Below are positions 41,558-52,143 of a stretch of DNA of 64,000 nt, piece by piece. Origin of the DNA: Tilletia caries (lineage: Eukaryota; Basidiomycota; Exobasidiomycetes; Tilletiales; Tilletiaceae); NCBI GenBank assembly GCA_032718865.1, contig JALUTQ010000035.1, positions 1,054,001-1,118,000 on the forward strand. The letters are read 5' to 3'. Under the pieces are notes generated by a model that did no database searches, was not told the origin of the DNA, and was given only the letters and a program-made list of their open reading frames with translations. Within the stretch, counting starts at the first letter, position 1. The number at the start of each line of letters is the position of its first letter. The position numbers were made by a program, and so were the translations under genes.

Positions 41558-44500
41558 ATGCCAGCTTCCATCTCGCCCATCGATCGCAAGGGCAAAGGCA
41601 AGGCAAAAGACCGCGAGCTACCTACTCGAACACTACTGCGGCGTTTCTTTCCGCTCGTGCTTCCTCTGCCGACCTATCTGGCCGCCCTTCTTCCTGATCC
41701 TCGGAGATCGGGAGGTGCTTCAAGCGGTCGGTTCGAATTCCACGATGGACCGAGTCGGAGCGCAGACACCCCAGATCGATGTCCTTGGTGGCTGGACGAA
41801 GAAGCTATTGGGCCTTCCTTGCGTTTTCTGCAACAGAAGGGTATCGACGAAGACGTTTTATCGAGGCTCCAAGACAGCAATCGTCAAGCTCTCCGAGACA
41901 TGGTCGTGTGCATATCCTCGCCTGAAGATGCCTCACGTCTACAAGCCCTTCTGAACAAAAGACCGGGAGCTGCGGATGCTACTTCTCAGGACGGTCTTGA
42001 ATCTGACGAGGAATCGGATAACGTCTTTGGCAACATATTCGCTTCTGAGAGCAGTCTGGACAAGGGCCAGTGGAAAGACTGGACCCCTCCGGTCTCCGAC
42101 TCCCCATCGCAAGTAGAAGGAGAGAGTATTTCCGAGGTATGTAACACGGAACGTCTTCTTCAGTCAAAAACATGCAACTGAAGAGCTTCCGCTACTACCC
42201 AGTTGATACGACATGCACAGCAGATCATTTTCAAGCGTAACTCGGGTTATCGGCCGGTGTCCAAGCTCTCTGGTCAGAACGTTCTGACGTTGGGCTATCG
42301 ACCTGTAAGTTTGACATTCTGATTGCGAAACGCCAAATTTTGCTGATCCTCCTTCTTTCCTCGCTCCAAGGCTGATGTACGCTCTGACACGATTCGCGTT
42401 GCGCGGATGGGCGGCGCCCCGACCACGCTGGCAAACTTCTACGTCAACACGAATGTCACACAACTTACCACAGGGATTGAATGGCAGGCTTTGCTGAACA
42501 GGTGAGCACGAATTTTGGAGAGTCTGCCCTCATAAAACTACTTGTTGACGCGAATTCCTTCTGTAGCGTCGGGGCTAAGGTCTTTGTCCACCTTCTCATC
42601 GCAACCTCACTGTTCCAGGCAGTCCCGGACTCGAGCGACTGTCTTGTACAAATCTGCGGGAAGCCACTTCATGAACTTCCTGAGCTTTCGCACGCCAGTC
42701 TCAAGCCAACCGTCTCCGAAGAGCCTCCTGTAGCAGGGGCAGAAAAGAGGGGCAAGAAGCGGAAACGAAGGCGATCTCGGGCAAATTCAACGGTGGCGAC
42801 AGTCGCCGTCCCATCAAACGCCGCTTTGGTACCTGCTCAAGGACGGGCTTTGTTTCCACGTAGTATGTCCAGGCAGTCGTTCGGGCGCGTCTCATCCGCC
42901 GCAAGCTTCAATGGCGACTATCAGAGTCTGCCTGCAGACTTCACTTTCAAGGCTGCAAGCAAGGGAAGCAAAGGTCTTCTTTATCCTACTTGTCTGCGCA
43001 AACCGTCCGAGATCGCGTTTGTCAGACCGAGACTGTTCTATGCCCGTCCTCTGAGGAGCAAGCAGGGCAAAGTTCACATCGGGCTGCCATTCCTGCGTGA
43101 GTGTTGGTACTTTCTACAGTGCTGATTATTGTGGCTGATTCCATTCACAACCCGTAGACTCTATCGTACGCTCTGCCGAGCCCAAGATACTGGTGAAGAT
43201 GACAACGTTCTCGTCAACGCAGGAGGCCCGGATTACCAAAGTCTCCAAATCGATGGTGACGAAGCCCTCTCACCCGGTCAAGGTCGCAGCTCAACGACAG
43301 CTTGCGCTCCGAGTCCGTCACATCCTCAAATACATGTTTCCCCGCCAATTCGGGCTGCACAACGTCTTCACCAGCGTAGTCGATCGAAACCTGACCACGC
43401 AGGCTTTTCCGGACTATACGATGCGGGAAGCGGAGATTCGGCTGCGAGGACGGTGCAAGACTCCGAAGCGAGTGATGACGGTTCGAGGACTGGTGAAGAC
43501 GATGCTGCGGAGGATCGATGCGTTTGATTTCAAAAGGACGCTGGATCGTTGCTGCCCGAGTCGAATCCCCCGCCGCCGCCTGACGCAAGTTGAGCGCGCG
43601 GAATTGGCTGTGAGTGTTTGATGCCCATAATATCGACCCGCCTCTGGTGCAGGCTGACTTTCTACCAGTCCACAGGCAGATCTCAGTGAAGTCCATCCAT
43701 CAAACATGGCGAGTCAAGTTCAAAAAACGATGGAAGCTTCGCAAGTAACAACTTCCGAGGGCTCTCGGTCGGCACACCCACCACGCACTCAGGCTGTCGC
43801 TTCTTCCAGTCAGGACGTTCAAAGTCCAAGCAGCCCTCTCACAAACCCCACGAACAACCGGGCCAGGATCGCGGCTGAGAAACAAGCGAAGGAAAAGCCA
43901 CGATTCTATAAGTATGCTGTCTCGACGGGCCAGGTCTCTCATTTCGCATACGTGGTCTTAAAGAGCATCATTCCACATGGCCTGCTAGGATCGCGACACA
44001 ATCTCAATGTTCTTTTGCAAAGTGAGTACGTTATCTCTCCTCTCAACATAAGCTTACATTATAGTGACGAGAAAAGCTCTACCTCGAACCGCGCCTTTGC
44101 AGAAGCCTCACAGTTCATCAAGGGACGTCGTTACGAAAGCTTGACACTTCACGAGGTCATGCAGGGTATTCGAATCTCTGAAGTTGACTGGCTTCTACCC
44201 GTCAATGGTCGAGCTCAGCAACAGCGTCCGACAGCAGTCGAAAGCCAATTGCGGAACGACCTCTTCGCAGAGCTTGTGTACTGGATCTTCGATTCCCTCC
44301 TCATTCCCTTGCTGCGAACGACGTTCTACATCACCGAATCGGCAGCGTTTCGCAATCGGACGCTCTACTTCCGCCAAGACGACTGGGCGACGGCATCCGC
44401 TCCTCTTCTGGACACTTTGAAAACATCTCTCTTCACGCCGATCACCCATCGCGAAGCACTGCAGATCATGTCTGGCCGGAACCTCGGATACTCTCACATT

Positions 44501-47135
44501 CGGCTCTTGCCGAAAGAAGCAGGCGTCCGACCGATAGTCAATCTCCGTCGACGGTCGGTGAAGCAGACGCAAACAGGGGATTCCAAGGCGCCGACACCTG
44601 GCAAGAATCAGGCTTATGAGAAGTACGCTCTCAATCGGTCGATCAACAATATCCTCCAGTCGACGTTCCATATCCTTACATACGAGCGATCGAGTCAACC
44701 TGATCTCATGGGTGCCTCTGTGTTCGGCATGAACGATATATTCCGGCGCCTGAAGGACTTCCAGCGTCAGGTCTTCGCATCTCGGAAAGGGTCTGCTCGA
44801 CCCCACCTCTACTTTGTCAAGGTGGACGTGCAGGCGGCTTTTGACACCATCGAGCAGGGCAAGTTGCTTGCGATCGTGAGGAAACTCTTGACAGGGGTGA
44901 GTGGACATCAGCTTTTACTAGAGACGGAGCGGGTTTGCTAACTCTGTTCTTGCTGGGCAACAGGACGACTACTTGATTCAACGCTTCACCGAGGTCATGC
45001 CGACCGGTGGGAAGATCAAGAAGAACTACATGAAGCGGGCATGTCTTGAAACTGAGCATGGCACGTTTCTCGAGTTGGCTCAGGACCTCGCAAATTCGCT
45101 CCGACACGTCATCTTTGTCGATGGGGTCGTCTACGCGCACGAGGAACGTCGAAGAGTCTTGACCTTACTCGAACAACACATCGAGGGCAACCTCGTCAAG
45201 ATCGGCCGCGAGTTCTTCAAGCAGAAGATTGGAATTCCACAGGGGTCCAGTCTGTCCACGTTGCTCTGCAGCGTGTTCTATGCCGATATGGAACGGTCTG
45301 ATCCTGACTTGCTACCCATCGGCACTGTCACGCGTCAAACCGAGCAAAGCGCTCCAGAAAGCCAGAAGGAGGGCTCGGCAAGCTCGAAATCCATCGTCAG
45401 CCTGTTGATGCGATACACCGACGACTTCCTCTTCATCTCCACCAGTCGCCGCAAAGCGAAGGCCTTCTTCAAGACGATGCTCAAAGGTCATCCTGAGTAT
45501 GGATGCTTCATTTCGCCCGGCAAGACGTTGGCCAACTTCGATCTCTTCTTCCCGGATGGCGGCTTTGTTCCTCGTGTACGCGAGCGGACTGTGAAGCGTC
45601 GACGACCGGGTGCGGCTTCCAACAGCTCGGGACAGTATCACGGCGCGGGCGACCGGGTGAACCTGAGCAGTAGCAAGGTTGTCAGAATCGGCGCACAGCT
45701 GTCTTGGTGCGGGGTGTTCCTGAATACGGTAGACCTCAGTGTCAGCAGTGATCTGACCCGATATCATCATGATCTCCGTGAGTGTGGTGACTGAAGGCGC
45801 GTGTACTTCCAAGCCTGCTGTTCGCTCCGATCGACCTTTCTCACATGTTGTGATTCCACAGACATCGCGGACACTCTCACGGTTGAGACGGGTCGCAAGC
45901 CTGGCGCTACGCTTGTGAGCAAGCTGCTTCAGTAAGTTTGTCACTTCATTCACACCAAAACTGGACAGGAGAAAGCTGATACCCACTTCGATTCCCCCTG
46001 CCTTTCTTCCCCAGATCGATCCAGAGCCGATCGCATCTCATACTCCTCGACACCGGGCTCAATGGCGATGTTGGCGCGCACATCAATATCTACCACACCT
46101 GTCTCTTGGCCGCGTTGAAAGTGCTCGTGTACGCCCGGCTCGTTGGTGTCGACCCTCTCTCGAGAAGTGAATGGATGTTAGGTGCGTACATCACTTCTTT
46201 CTCTTCGCCCTCGCCCTCGTTCTGTCGACTCAGAATGAAGGTTTTCCACAACTCTGACCTTGTGCATTGCTTGCCTGGAGTCTGGTGACTGACTCGCTTC
46301 TCGTTGTTCTCTGCTTGCCTCGCCTCCTCCCTCCTTCTGCGATCTCGTTTTGCGGGTGACCCTGTTCGGGCTTGACGTCGATGCGACGATGTTCGATTCC
46401 GCCCTCTCGCCACTGTCTCGTCCGGGACGTTTGCACCCCCAATAGACACATTGAAACGAGCAGCGACGTATCAGTACACGACGATCGCCGCTCGAGTGAA
46501 GCATGCTTTTCGTGCGCCGCGCGCTGCCACGAATTCTTCGTCATACGGGCCGAATGCGACTCTTGTGCAGTGCTCGCTCAAACAAAGCAATGTCAAGTGG
46601 TAAGCATGGCCCTTGTTCCCCCGAGTTCCGTTTCGGGGTTGAGGGTCCTCTTTTCTCACTTATTGTTCCCTACCCCTTCGTGCATCGGCATCCCATCAGG
46701 CTTGCGCTCCATGCATTCCGAAGGGTGCTCTCGACGCGGTCAGCACAGTGGCACGCCGTCGTCCGAGGGCTGGACGATGAAGTTGCCGCTGTACGGCCGG
46801 GACGCGGGACTGCCCGCTGGAACAGCACACTTTTGGGGTCCAAGGGCAAGGTAACCGCGATGGCTGCTTCAGCCTCAACCACAGCGTCGGCTGCACATGC
46901 CCGCGCTGAAACAGGCGGGTCTTCTCTGCAGGGCAGCAGCAGCAGCGGTGACGCTCCGCCCTCCGTTCGCCTGCAGGCTGCTGTAAGGGCAGCACCTGGG
47001 CGGGAAAGTCATGATGGAGTGGCGTCTCGCGGAGAGCGAAGTCACAGGGCTGGCAGGATGATGGCGCTTTTGCGGGTTCCGGAGCAGGCCATGGCAATGG
47101 GTGGCGCGGAGCTCCTTGCAAACGCTCGGTACTGA
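41558..47135 (+). CDS. TERT: Telomerase reverse transcriptase
   Basis: Twelve exons join in phase: 41558-42136, 42221-42304, 42371-42501, 42567-43096, 43158-43609, 43676-44021, 44103-44896, 44964-45777, 45862-45931, 46015-46181, 46446-46599 and 46700-47135, giving 1518 residues. The TEN-type segment NVLTLGYR lies near residue 210. The T motif FPRQFGLHNVFTS is near residue 500, and the CP/QFP-side helix RRYESLTLHEVMQGI precedes motif 1. RT motifs: motif 2 IRLLPKEAGVRPIVNLRR, motif A YFVKVDVQAAFDTI (catalytic Asp, about residue 945), motif B' IPQGSSLSTLLCSVFYADMER, motif C LLMRYTDDFLFI (Asp pair), motif D GCFISPGKTLANF and motif E LSWCGVFLNT. The C-terminal extension includes NIYHTCLLAALKVLVYARL and ends in a Ser/Ala/Gly-rich tail not expected to be conserved. 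TERT copies the telomerase RNA template onto chromosome ends. A tandem acceptor (CAGCAG) at exon 2 may add or drop one Gln. Confidence 0.96.
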
Positions 47136-47919
47136 CCTCCTTCCCCAATTGTCGCTGTTTCTTCCCTCGCCAACAATCCACTCCAGCCGAATCAAAATAG
47201 CCGATTCAGGGCCATTGGTTGTTCGAGCAAGGCAGAGCCAGGAGAGAAGGTGCCAAGCCAAATGATGGCAGAAGAGTACGATGGCAAAGGTATGATGTAG
47301 AGATCTACTCGTACAAGCGTCTGTGGAAGGTGCACAAGAACGGGCAACAGAAAGCGAAGCGTCCCCCAGGAGGAGTGTGTGAAAGGAAGATGGTGTCCAG
47401 ATGTGCAAATAGACAAATTATGATAGGTGCAAGCGTAGGGGCTATAGGGACTGGAAAGCGAAGATGGAGAAACAGTGGAGGTGCCAAAAATGGGAAATCG
47501 AAGAAGATGTGTGCGTGTGTGCTTGAAGAAAGGTGATGATGATGCCGAAGTGAACCGTAAATCACTTCGTGTCCAAGTCAGAGCCTCCCGAGAGAGACGG
47601 GGGATCGACGGCCGCAGAAGGTGATATACCGATGTGGAAAATGCGTGGGCGCAGCGGGGGAGAGGGGGGCGACCGAAGGATATTTGCCCGTATATATGTA
47701 GATGATCCTTGGTCCCCGTCTTGCTGGCCCGGAACGCTTAGTTTGGAAAGCGAAGGTCGATGTTCTGGGAGGCACTGGGTGCCATAAATGAGAAATACAG
47801 ATTGTCCTGGGGGAAAGTTGCATGTTTGTCCGTAGAAGTTCCGAATACTGGAAGGGGGAAGCGGCGCAGGCGACCGATTTGAGTTGATGTTACTTGGGCG
47901 GGGGTGGGCAGACGATGTG
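47136..47919. other. Intergenic between convergent TERT and Zn2Cys6 genes
   Basis: A 784-nt spacer between two stop codons. It should contain both 3' UTRs. Purine-rich on plus near 47340-47540; no gene or strong structure found. Confidence 0.5.
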
Positions 47920-49284
47920 TCATGATTGTGATGATGAGGGGACGGTGCCGTGGCAGGACTGTGACCGCTTCTTGTAGGCAGGGGCGAGAAGAGATTCTGA
48001 GCCGAAGGAAGTGCCCTTGCGCTTCCTGCTCCGCTCGAGATCAGGCTCCTCCGACGCCGCCCGACTGGCGCTGTCCACCTTGTACAAGAACTCGATGGCC
48101 GCGGTGAGATCCGCTTCCTCCTCCTCGAGCCCTTCCGGCTCATCACCATCCTGGCTGACAGAGTCACCGCCCATCTTCCTCTTGGCCTTGCCCCGGCGCC
48201 GAATGGTAGACGGGTATGAGCAGCACAGGCCGCGCTTGGCACATTGAGAGCAGCCTGGCGCGCCGCCGTTGCATCGCAATTTGCGAGCCTTGCAGAAGTT
48301 GCAGGCGAGCAGGATGCGGCCGTTGGATGCGAAGAGGAGGCCGGAGTCTCGGATGCCAGTGGCGTCGTAGAGGTTGAGGCCGGGAGCCTCCTGCTCATCT
48401 TTGGCACGAGAGAGCGGAGGCATGCCGTTGTGCATAGGAGGGCCGGCGGAGAAGTGCAGGAAACTCGGCCTGGGAACGGAGTGGCGGTGGACGTGGTTGA
48501 GGAACTCGGGGCCGGGGATAGGATTTGAGAAGGGGAAAGCTCCCATCATGAAGGATCCCATGAAGTTAGATACCGGTGGGAGCTGGGGGATCGGGGCAGG
48601 TAGAGACTCCGCTGGGGTGGGAATGTGGAAGTGAGTCGTAGCAGGGGAAGCAGGTATTGAGAAGTCGAACGTTGATGTTGGGTAGCCGCCGTACTGCTTG
48701 CTTTGAGAGTTGACAGGCTCTCGACTGTGGAAGGGCGTAGAGGCAACGAATTGTGGTTGGGAAACCTCGCTCATGGGAAGCGCTCCAGGGTACGATGCCC
48801 GGAAGTTGAAGTGTGCCGGGAACGTTGTTTGTGGCGCCACGACCTGTGACATGGCAGCTTCGTACAGGCAACCGGACGAAGAAGGTGGCAGAGTCTGAGA
48901 GCTGTAGAGAGACATGGCTGGGCCTTGCGTCGCGAACGAGGACAAAGACGAGTCGGTGCCAGCTGAGAGCGGTGGAGCGGGGAACTGGCCCAAGTCGAAG
49001 ATGGCCGTATCTCGGGGTGGGATAGTGACCGTCAATGTGTTGGCTGCCTGTGTGAGGGCAAATGATGAGGAAACCGCACACGACGATCCATCCGTAGATG
49101 CAGTTGATGGAGGAGCCGGGTAGGGGCTGAGCTCATCGAATGTGCTGGCGCAAGGAGATGAGAGGACGGCAGAGAGGCAGTCGTCCGCAGAGCTGAAGCT
49201 GTACTCGGTCCCTGCGTTTGATGGAGGGGCCGGATAGTGGGCTAGATCTGCGAAGATCATGGCCGGTGTGTATTGGACTTGCAT
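47920..49284 (-). CDS. Zn2Cys6 fungal transcription regulator
   Basis: A single exon of 454 residues from ATG 49284. The binuclear zinc cluster is near the C-terminal third, about residues 325-355: ACNFCKARKLRCNGGAPGCSQC, then AKRGLCCSYP, with the six Cys in C-x2-C-x6-C spacing and a basic tail RRRGKAKRK. The N-terminal 320 residues are Ser/Pro/Ala/Thr-rich with three spaced copies of a Y/F-PAPP motif (HYPAPPSNAGT, PYPAPPSTAST, QFPAPPLSAGT), possibly an activation region. An Asp/Glu-rich stretch and basic segments follow the zinc cluster. No fungal-specific middle homology domain is present. Upstream in-frame codons to 49581 read like a CT-rich 5' UTR, so the downstream start was chosen. A zinc cluster near the C-terminus recalls basidiomycete regulators of development, but the target is unknown. 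Confidence 0.85.
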   Translation of the reverse strand: MQVQYTPAMIFADLAHYPAPPSNAGTEYSFSSADDCLSAVLSSPCASTFDELSPYPAPPSTASTDGSSCAVSSSFALTQAANTLTVTIPPRDTAIFDLGQFPAPPLSAGTDSSLSSFATQGPAMSLYSSQTLPPSSSGCLYEAAMSQVVAPQTTFPAHFNFRASYPGALPMSEVSQPQFVASTPFHSREPVNSQSKQYGGYPTSTFDFSIPASPATTHFHIPTPAESLPAPIPQLPPVSNFMGSFMMGAFPFSNPIPGPEFLNHVHRHSVPRPSFLHFSAGPPMHNGMPPLSRAKDEQEAPGLNLYDATGIRDSGLLFASNGRILLACNFCKARKLRCNGGAPGCSQCAKRGLCCSYPSTIRRRGKAKRKMGGDSVSQDGDEPEGLEEEEADLTAAIEFLYKVDSASRAASEEPDLERSRKRKGTSFGSESLLAPAYKKRSQSCHGTVPSSSQS

Positions 49285-49915
49285 TTTGAAGAGAAGGTGG
49301 CGAGTACTTGGAAGCTGGGTGATCTTTGTCCGCTGGCTGTGATGGTCCTGAGAAGGAAGTCTTCGATGCTCGTGGCGAAGGGAGAAGGGTCGTTGGCAGG
49401 GAGCAGGTGAGATCTGATGTGTGTGCGGACTAGGTAGAAGGGGTGTGAGATGGGGGAGGCAGTGGGGGTGAGAAGGCTTGGTTATAAGCCGAGAGTGGGG
49501 ACGAGGTGAGCAGACTCTAGGCCAGGTCCGAAGTGCTGGGGCAGACAGCCAGAAGGCGGGGTCGAAGCAGCGGGGTTCCATCGATTAATCACAATTGGGG
49601 TGCGATGCGCTGATGATACATACCGAACAATAATGATTTACTCGAGGAGCACTCTAGCTTGCCGCCTCTGTACCAGTGCCGACCTGCAGTAATATGCACT
49701 ACTGATGCACAAAGTTGCGGTGTGCATCCCATAGTGATTCTTGTTGAGCCGAACCCAGGCGAATTGGTGGCTGGCTGCCTCCTGCAGACACCACGACCGC
49801 CACTTGCTGCCTGTTACACAATGAGTAATGAGAGGCCCTGCTTAGCAATAATCGGAGGGGTCGTCGGCAGCTGGAGCAGTCGCCGGTCAGCAAGAGACGT
49901 CGCACTACGGCACTC
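49285..49915. promoter_or_regulatory. 5' region of the Zn2Cys6 gene and left flank of the MITE
   Basis: The first 300 nt upstream of the regulator are CT-rich on the minus strand, as in a leader. Beyond about 49590 base composition changes and no gene is visible; this marks the border of the transposon-rich segment. Confidence 0.4.
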
Positions 49916-50261
49916 AGGGCCTGTACAGCTGCAGCGTCACGCGTGACGCTACTAATTGATTTTGCGTCATGTGATAAAGTTGTCACGGTAGCGTCATGAC
50001 CTGTACAGCAGACCTTCTGTGACGCAAAACTTTGCGTCATGATAACTTTTTCATAGTCAAAACTAGCGTCCAGCTTTTTAGCTGGACGCACCGTGATTTG
50101 ACGCACCGTCGAAAAATTGAGCTCGAACAACACTCTTTGACGGGCTTGCTGTACGGGATCTGTTAACTCCACCTCCTTTTGCGTCATATGTCATATGATT
50201 CCTATTTTTGTGTTTTGTGATATCTTTCAGCGTCATAGGACGGTGCAGCTGTACAGGCCCT
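49916..50261. mobile_element. 346-bp MITE with 17-bp perfect terminal inverted repeats
   Basis: The ends read AGGGCCTGTACAGCTGC at 49916 (plus) and at 50261 (minus), followed by imperfect continuation rich in GCGTCA. Inside are about nine TGACGC or GCGTCA units and two perfect hairpins: TGACGCAAA with TTTGCGTCA near 50021-50040, and GCGTCCAGCT with AGCTGGACGC near 50076-50098. There is no coding capacity. The flanks show no obvious target-site duplication. Subterminal repeats with long inverted ends mark a non-autonomous DNA transposon; the superfamily is not settled. Confidence 0.85.
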
Positions 50262-52143
50262 CAGACCCGCGCGCGACTGCGGACTGACGCCGACGCTGCG
50301 CCAGCTTGCATCTGGCACTTTGCAGCAGTGTAATGTAGGATGAAAGGAAGTCGAAGGGTGTCAGTTAGAGTTCTGAGAAAGAAGAGTAAGCTTTCGTCCA
50401 TCGTCCCAATTCACGAGCATGTCCGTCCTTTGCTCGCCAGCTTAGCTTCGGCAACTCGAAGCTCGACGCTGAACGAAACGCTGTTCGCTCTCTGCGCTCG
50501 GGCCCGCCCCGTTGTCTTGACTGCTGCGATGCTCGGTGCTCCCAGTCTCGGATCTCGATGCGGTGTCCAGGGTCAATTATTGTGGCCTGTGAACTGTTTC
50601 GTCTCTGGTGGTGATCGTCCAAGACAGAACAAGAGTCAGGACTGGCTACTGGCTGCTGTCATGAAATGGAACATGATCGCTCGTTCCCTTCGCTTCACCT
50701 TCTCTACCACATCAGTCTCAGCACCTACCTCTCTTCCGCGACTCGAGCCATCGGACAATTCATCTCTCCTTCACAAGCATCTACTTTCCAATAGCCCCTA
50801 TCGTTCGTCTCCTTGGAGTACATATACTCTCACTCTCGTTGTCTCGTCCTTTCCCCCTCGAATACATCACTTGTCCTTTCATACCTTGATCTTCATTTAC
50901 TGCTTGACTTCGCACAGCCTCTGGCCTTCCACCTTCATCGGTGAGTAGCCAACAGGAGTCGTACCTGTTCGTCTAGAACTACGACAGCTGCCGCTGCCGA
51001 CCCCTTCCCGGGTATCTAAATGAGACCTATAATGTAGAAACAACGCAGACTTCTTATGTGAGACCACCACCCCTCGCCTCTTCACCTTAACGCCTTAACC
51101 CCTGTCTAGTACGTAAGCTATAGGAACCACATACATACACACAACACATATGTACACATCAAAATGCTTAGGCCGCTCCACTCACTTCCACAAGATAGGC
51201 CATAGCAGATTGATTATTCATCGAGCATCGTCGTTTTTCGCGGCGACCACGCAACAATAGCCATGCATGTACATAATGATTTTATGATACCCTACACCAT
51301 TGTCCATTCACCCTGCGAACGCTGGCTTCTCAGCGTTCATAATAACCCTACTGCTCATGGTGTGTATTTCTCTCGCTGCGCCTGCCAATCCACCACTCGC
51401 ACAACAGCAGTAAATATTTGGGGATTTGACTTTCTCTCGCCTGTAACGCATGTCGTACAAGTTGCGCGTGGCACTAATTGCTGTTGGGGATCTCATGCAT
51501 GTCTCGCGGTCCCGCGTTATTGGGGCAATTCATCCTCTGATCCGCGCCTCAAATAAAGGCTCTCTTGTACCACAGGAACGACTGTGTTCATTAATAAGTA
51601 CATATTCATTCACTCACAGCAGGACGCCGCGCGAACGACGCCGGCACAAAGGCACTCCCTTTTGTTTGAGGTCATCTGAGCGTCTGAGCGTAGTCTAATA
51701 TTAAGCCATGTGAGTGCCAAGTGAGCACTACTGACTTACATATTTGGAACTGGGACTGGCTTCGAGAGCATTATTAATTATTACGGGCCATTTTTTGAAG
51801 GTGGAAAAATAAGTCCGCAAGTGCCGTATGAACGTAATTTTCGACATGAGATGAGGCGTTGACGCGTTGACGCTTGACGCTTTGACGGCGTCCACACTCA
51901 CTCGACGCAGGGTCGAAGAACAAAAGTGTGCATGGGAAATTGGGAAGGAGCTTCAATGAAGTTGATCACAGGATGGTACGGTATTTTGATTTTTATCCCA
52001 GGATGGTTAGAGCTTCAATTGATTGGGATTTGCACAAACCCCAGACTCCAGAGATCAGAGATCAGACCCCCTCTATGTACACACGGCCGTTGGTCTTCCA
52101 CGTAGAAACTAGAAGGCGAACCAAGATACCAACGGCATTTACA
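50262..52143. other. Gene-poor spacer inside the transposon-rich segment
   Basis: A 202-codon open frame (50340-50948, +) has no family motif and looks like CT-rich leader sequence. Its end (CATCGGTGAGTAGCC) resembles a 5' UTR splice donor with no gene behind it. From 51050 to 51780 the sequence is AT-richer and without ORFs. A patch of TTGACGC repeats lies at 51855-51893, listed separately. Confidence 0.45.
51855..51893. repeat. TTGACGC repeat patch, related to the MITE subterminal repeats
   Basis: GGCGTTGACGCGTTGACGCT followed by TGACGCTTTGACGGCGTCC has four to five copies of the same TGACGC core that fills the MITE at 49916-50261. It may be a relic of a second element of that family. Confidence 0.5.

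Noticed and set aside
43653..43747. Alternative TERT exon frame reading HRQISVKSIHQTW
   Set aside because: Looks attractive, but it ends in a stop and cannot be joined in phase to the motif 1 exon; acceptor 43675 gives one open frame through all RT motifs.
44022..44102. Reading TERT through this segment as coding
   Set aside because: The frame is open, but removing it as an 81-nt intron makes the motif before RRYESLTLHEV continuous with known TERTs.
49285..49581. N-terminal extension of the Zn2Cys6 regulator to ATG 49581
   Set aside because: The extension is His/Pro/Ser-rich, reads like a CT-rich 5' UTR, and a good downstream start exists at 49284.
50340..50948. 202-codon open frame on plus
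   Set aside because: No motif, low-complexity CT-rich translation in its second half; reads as leader-like sequence.
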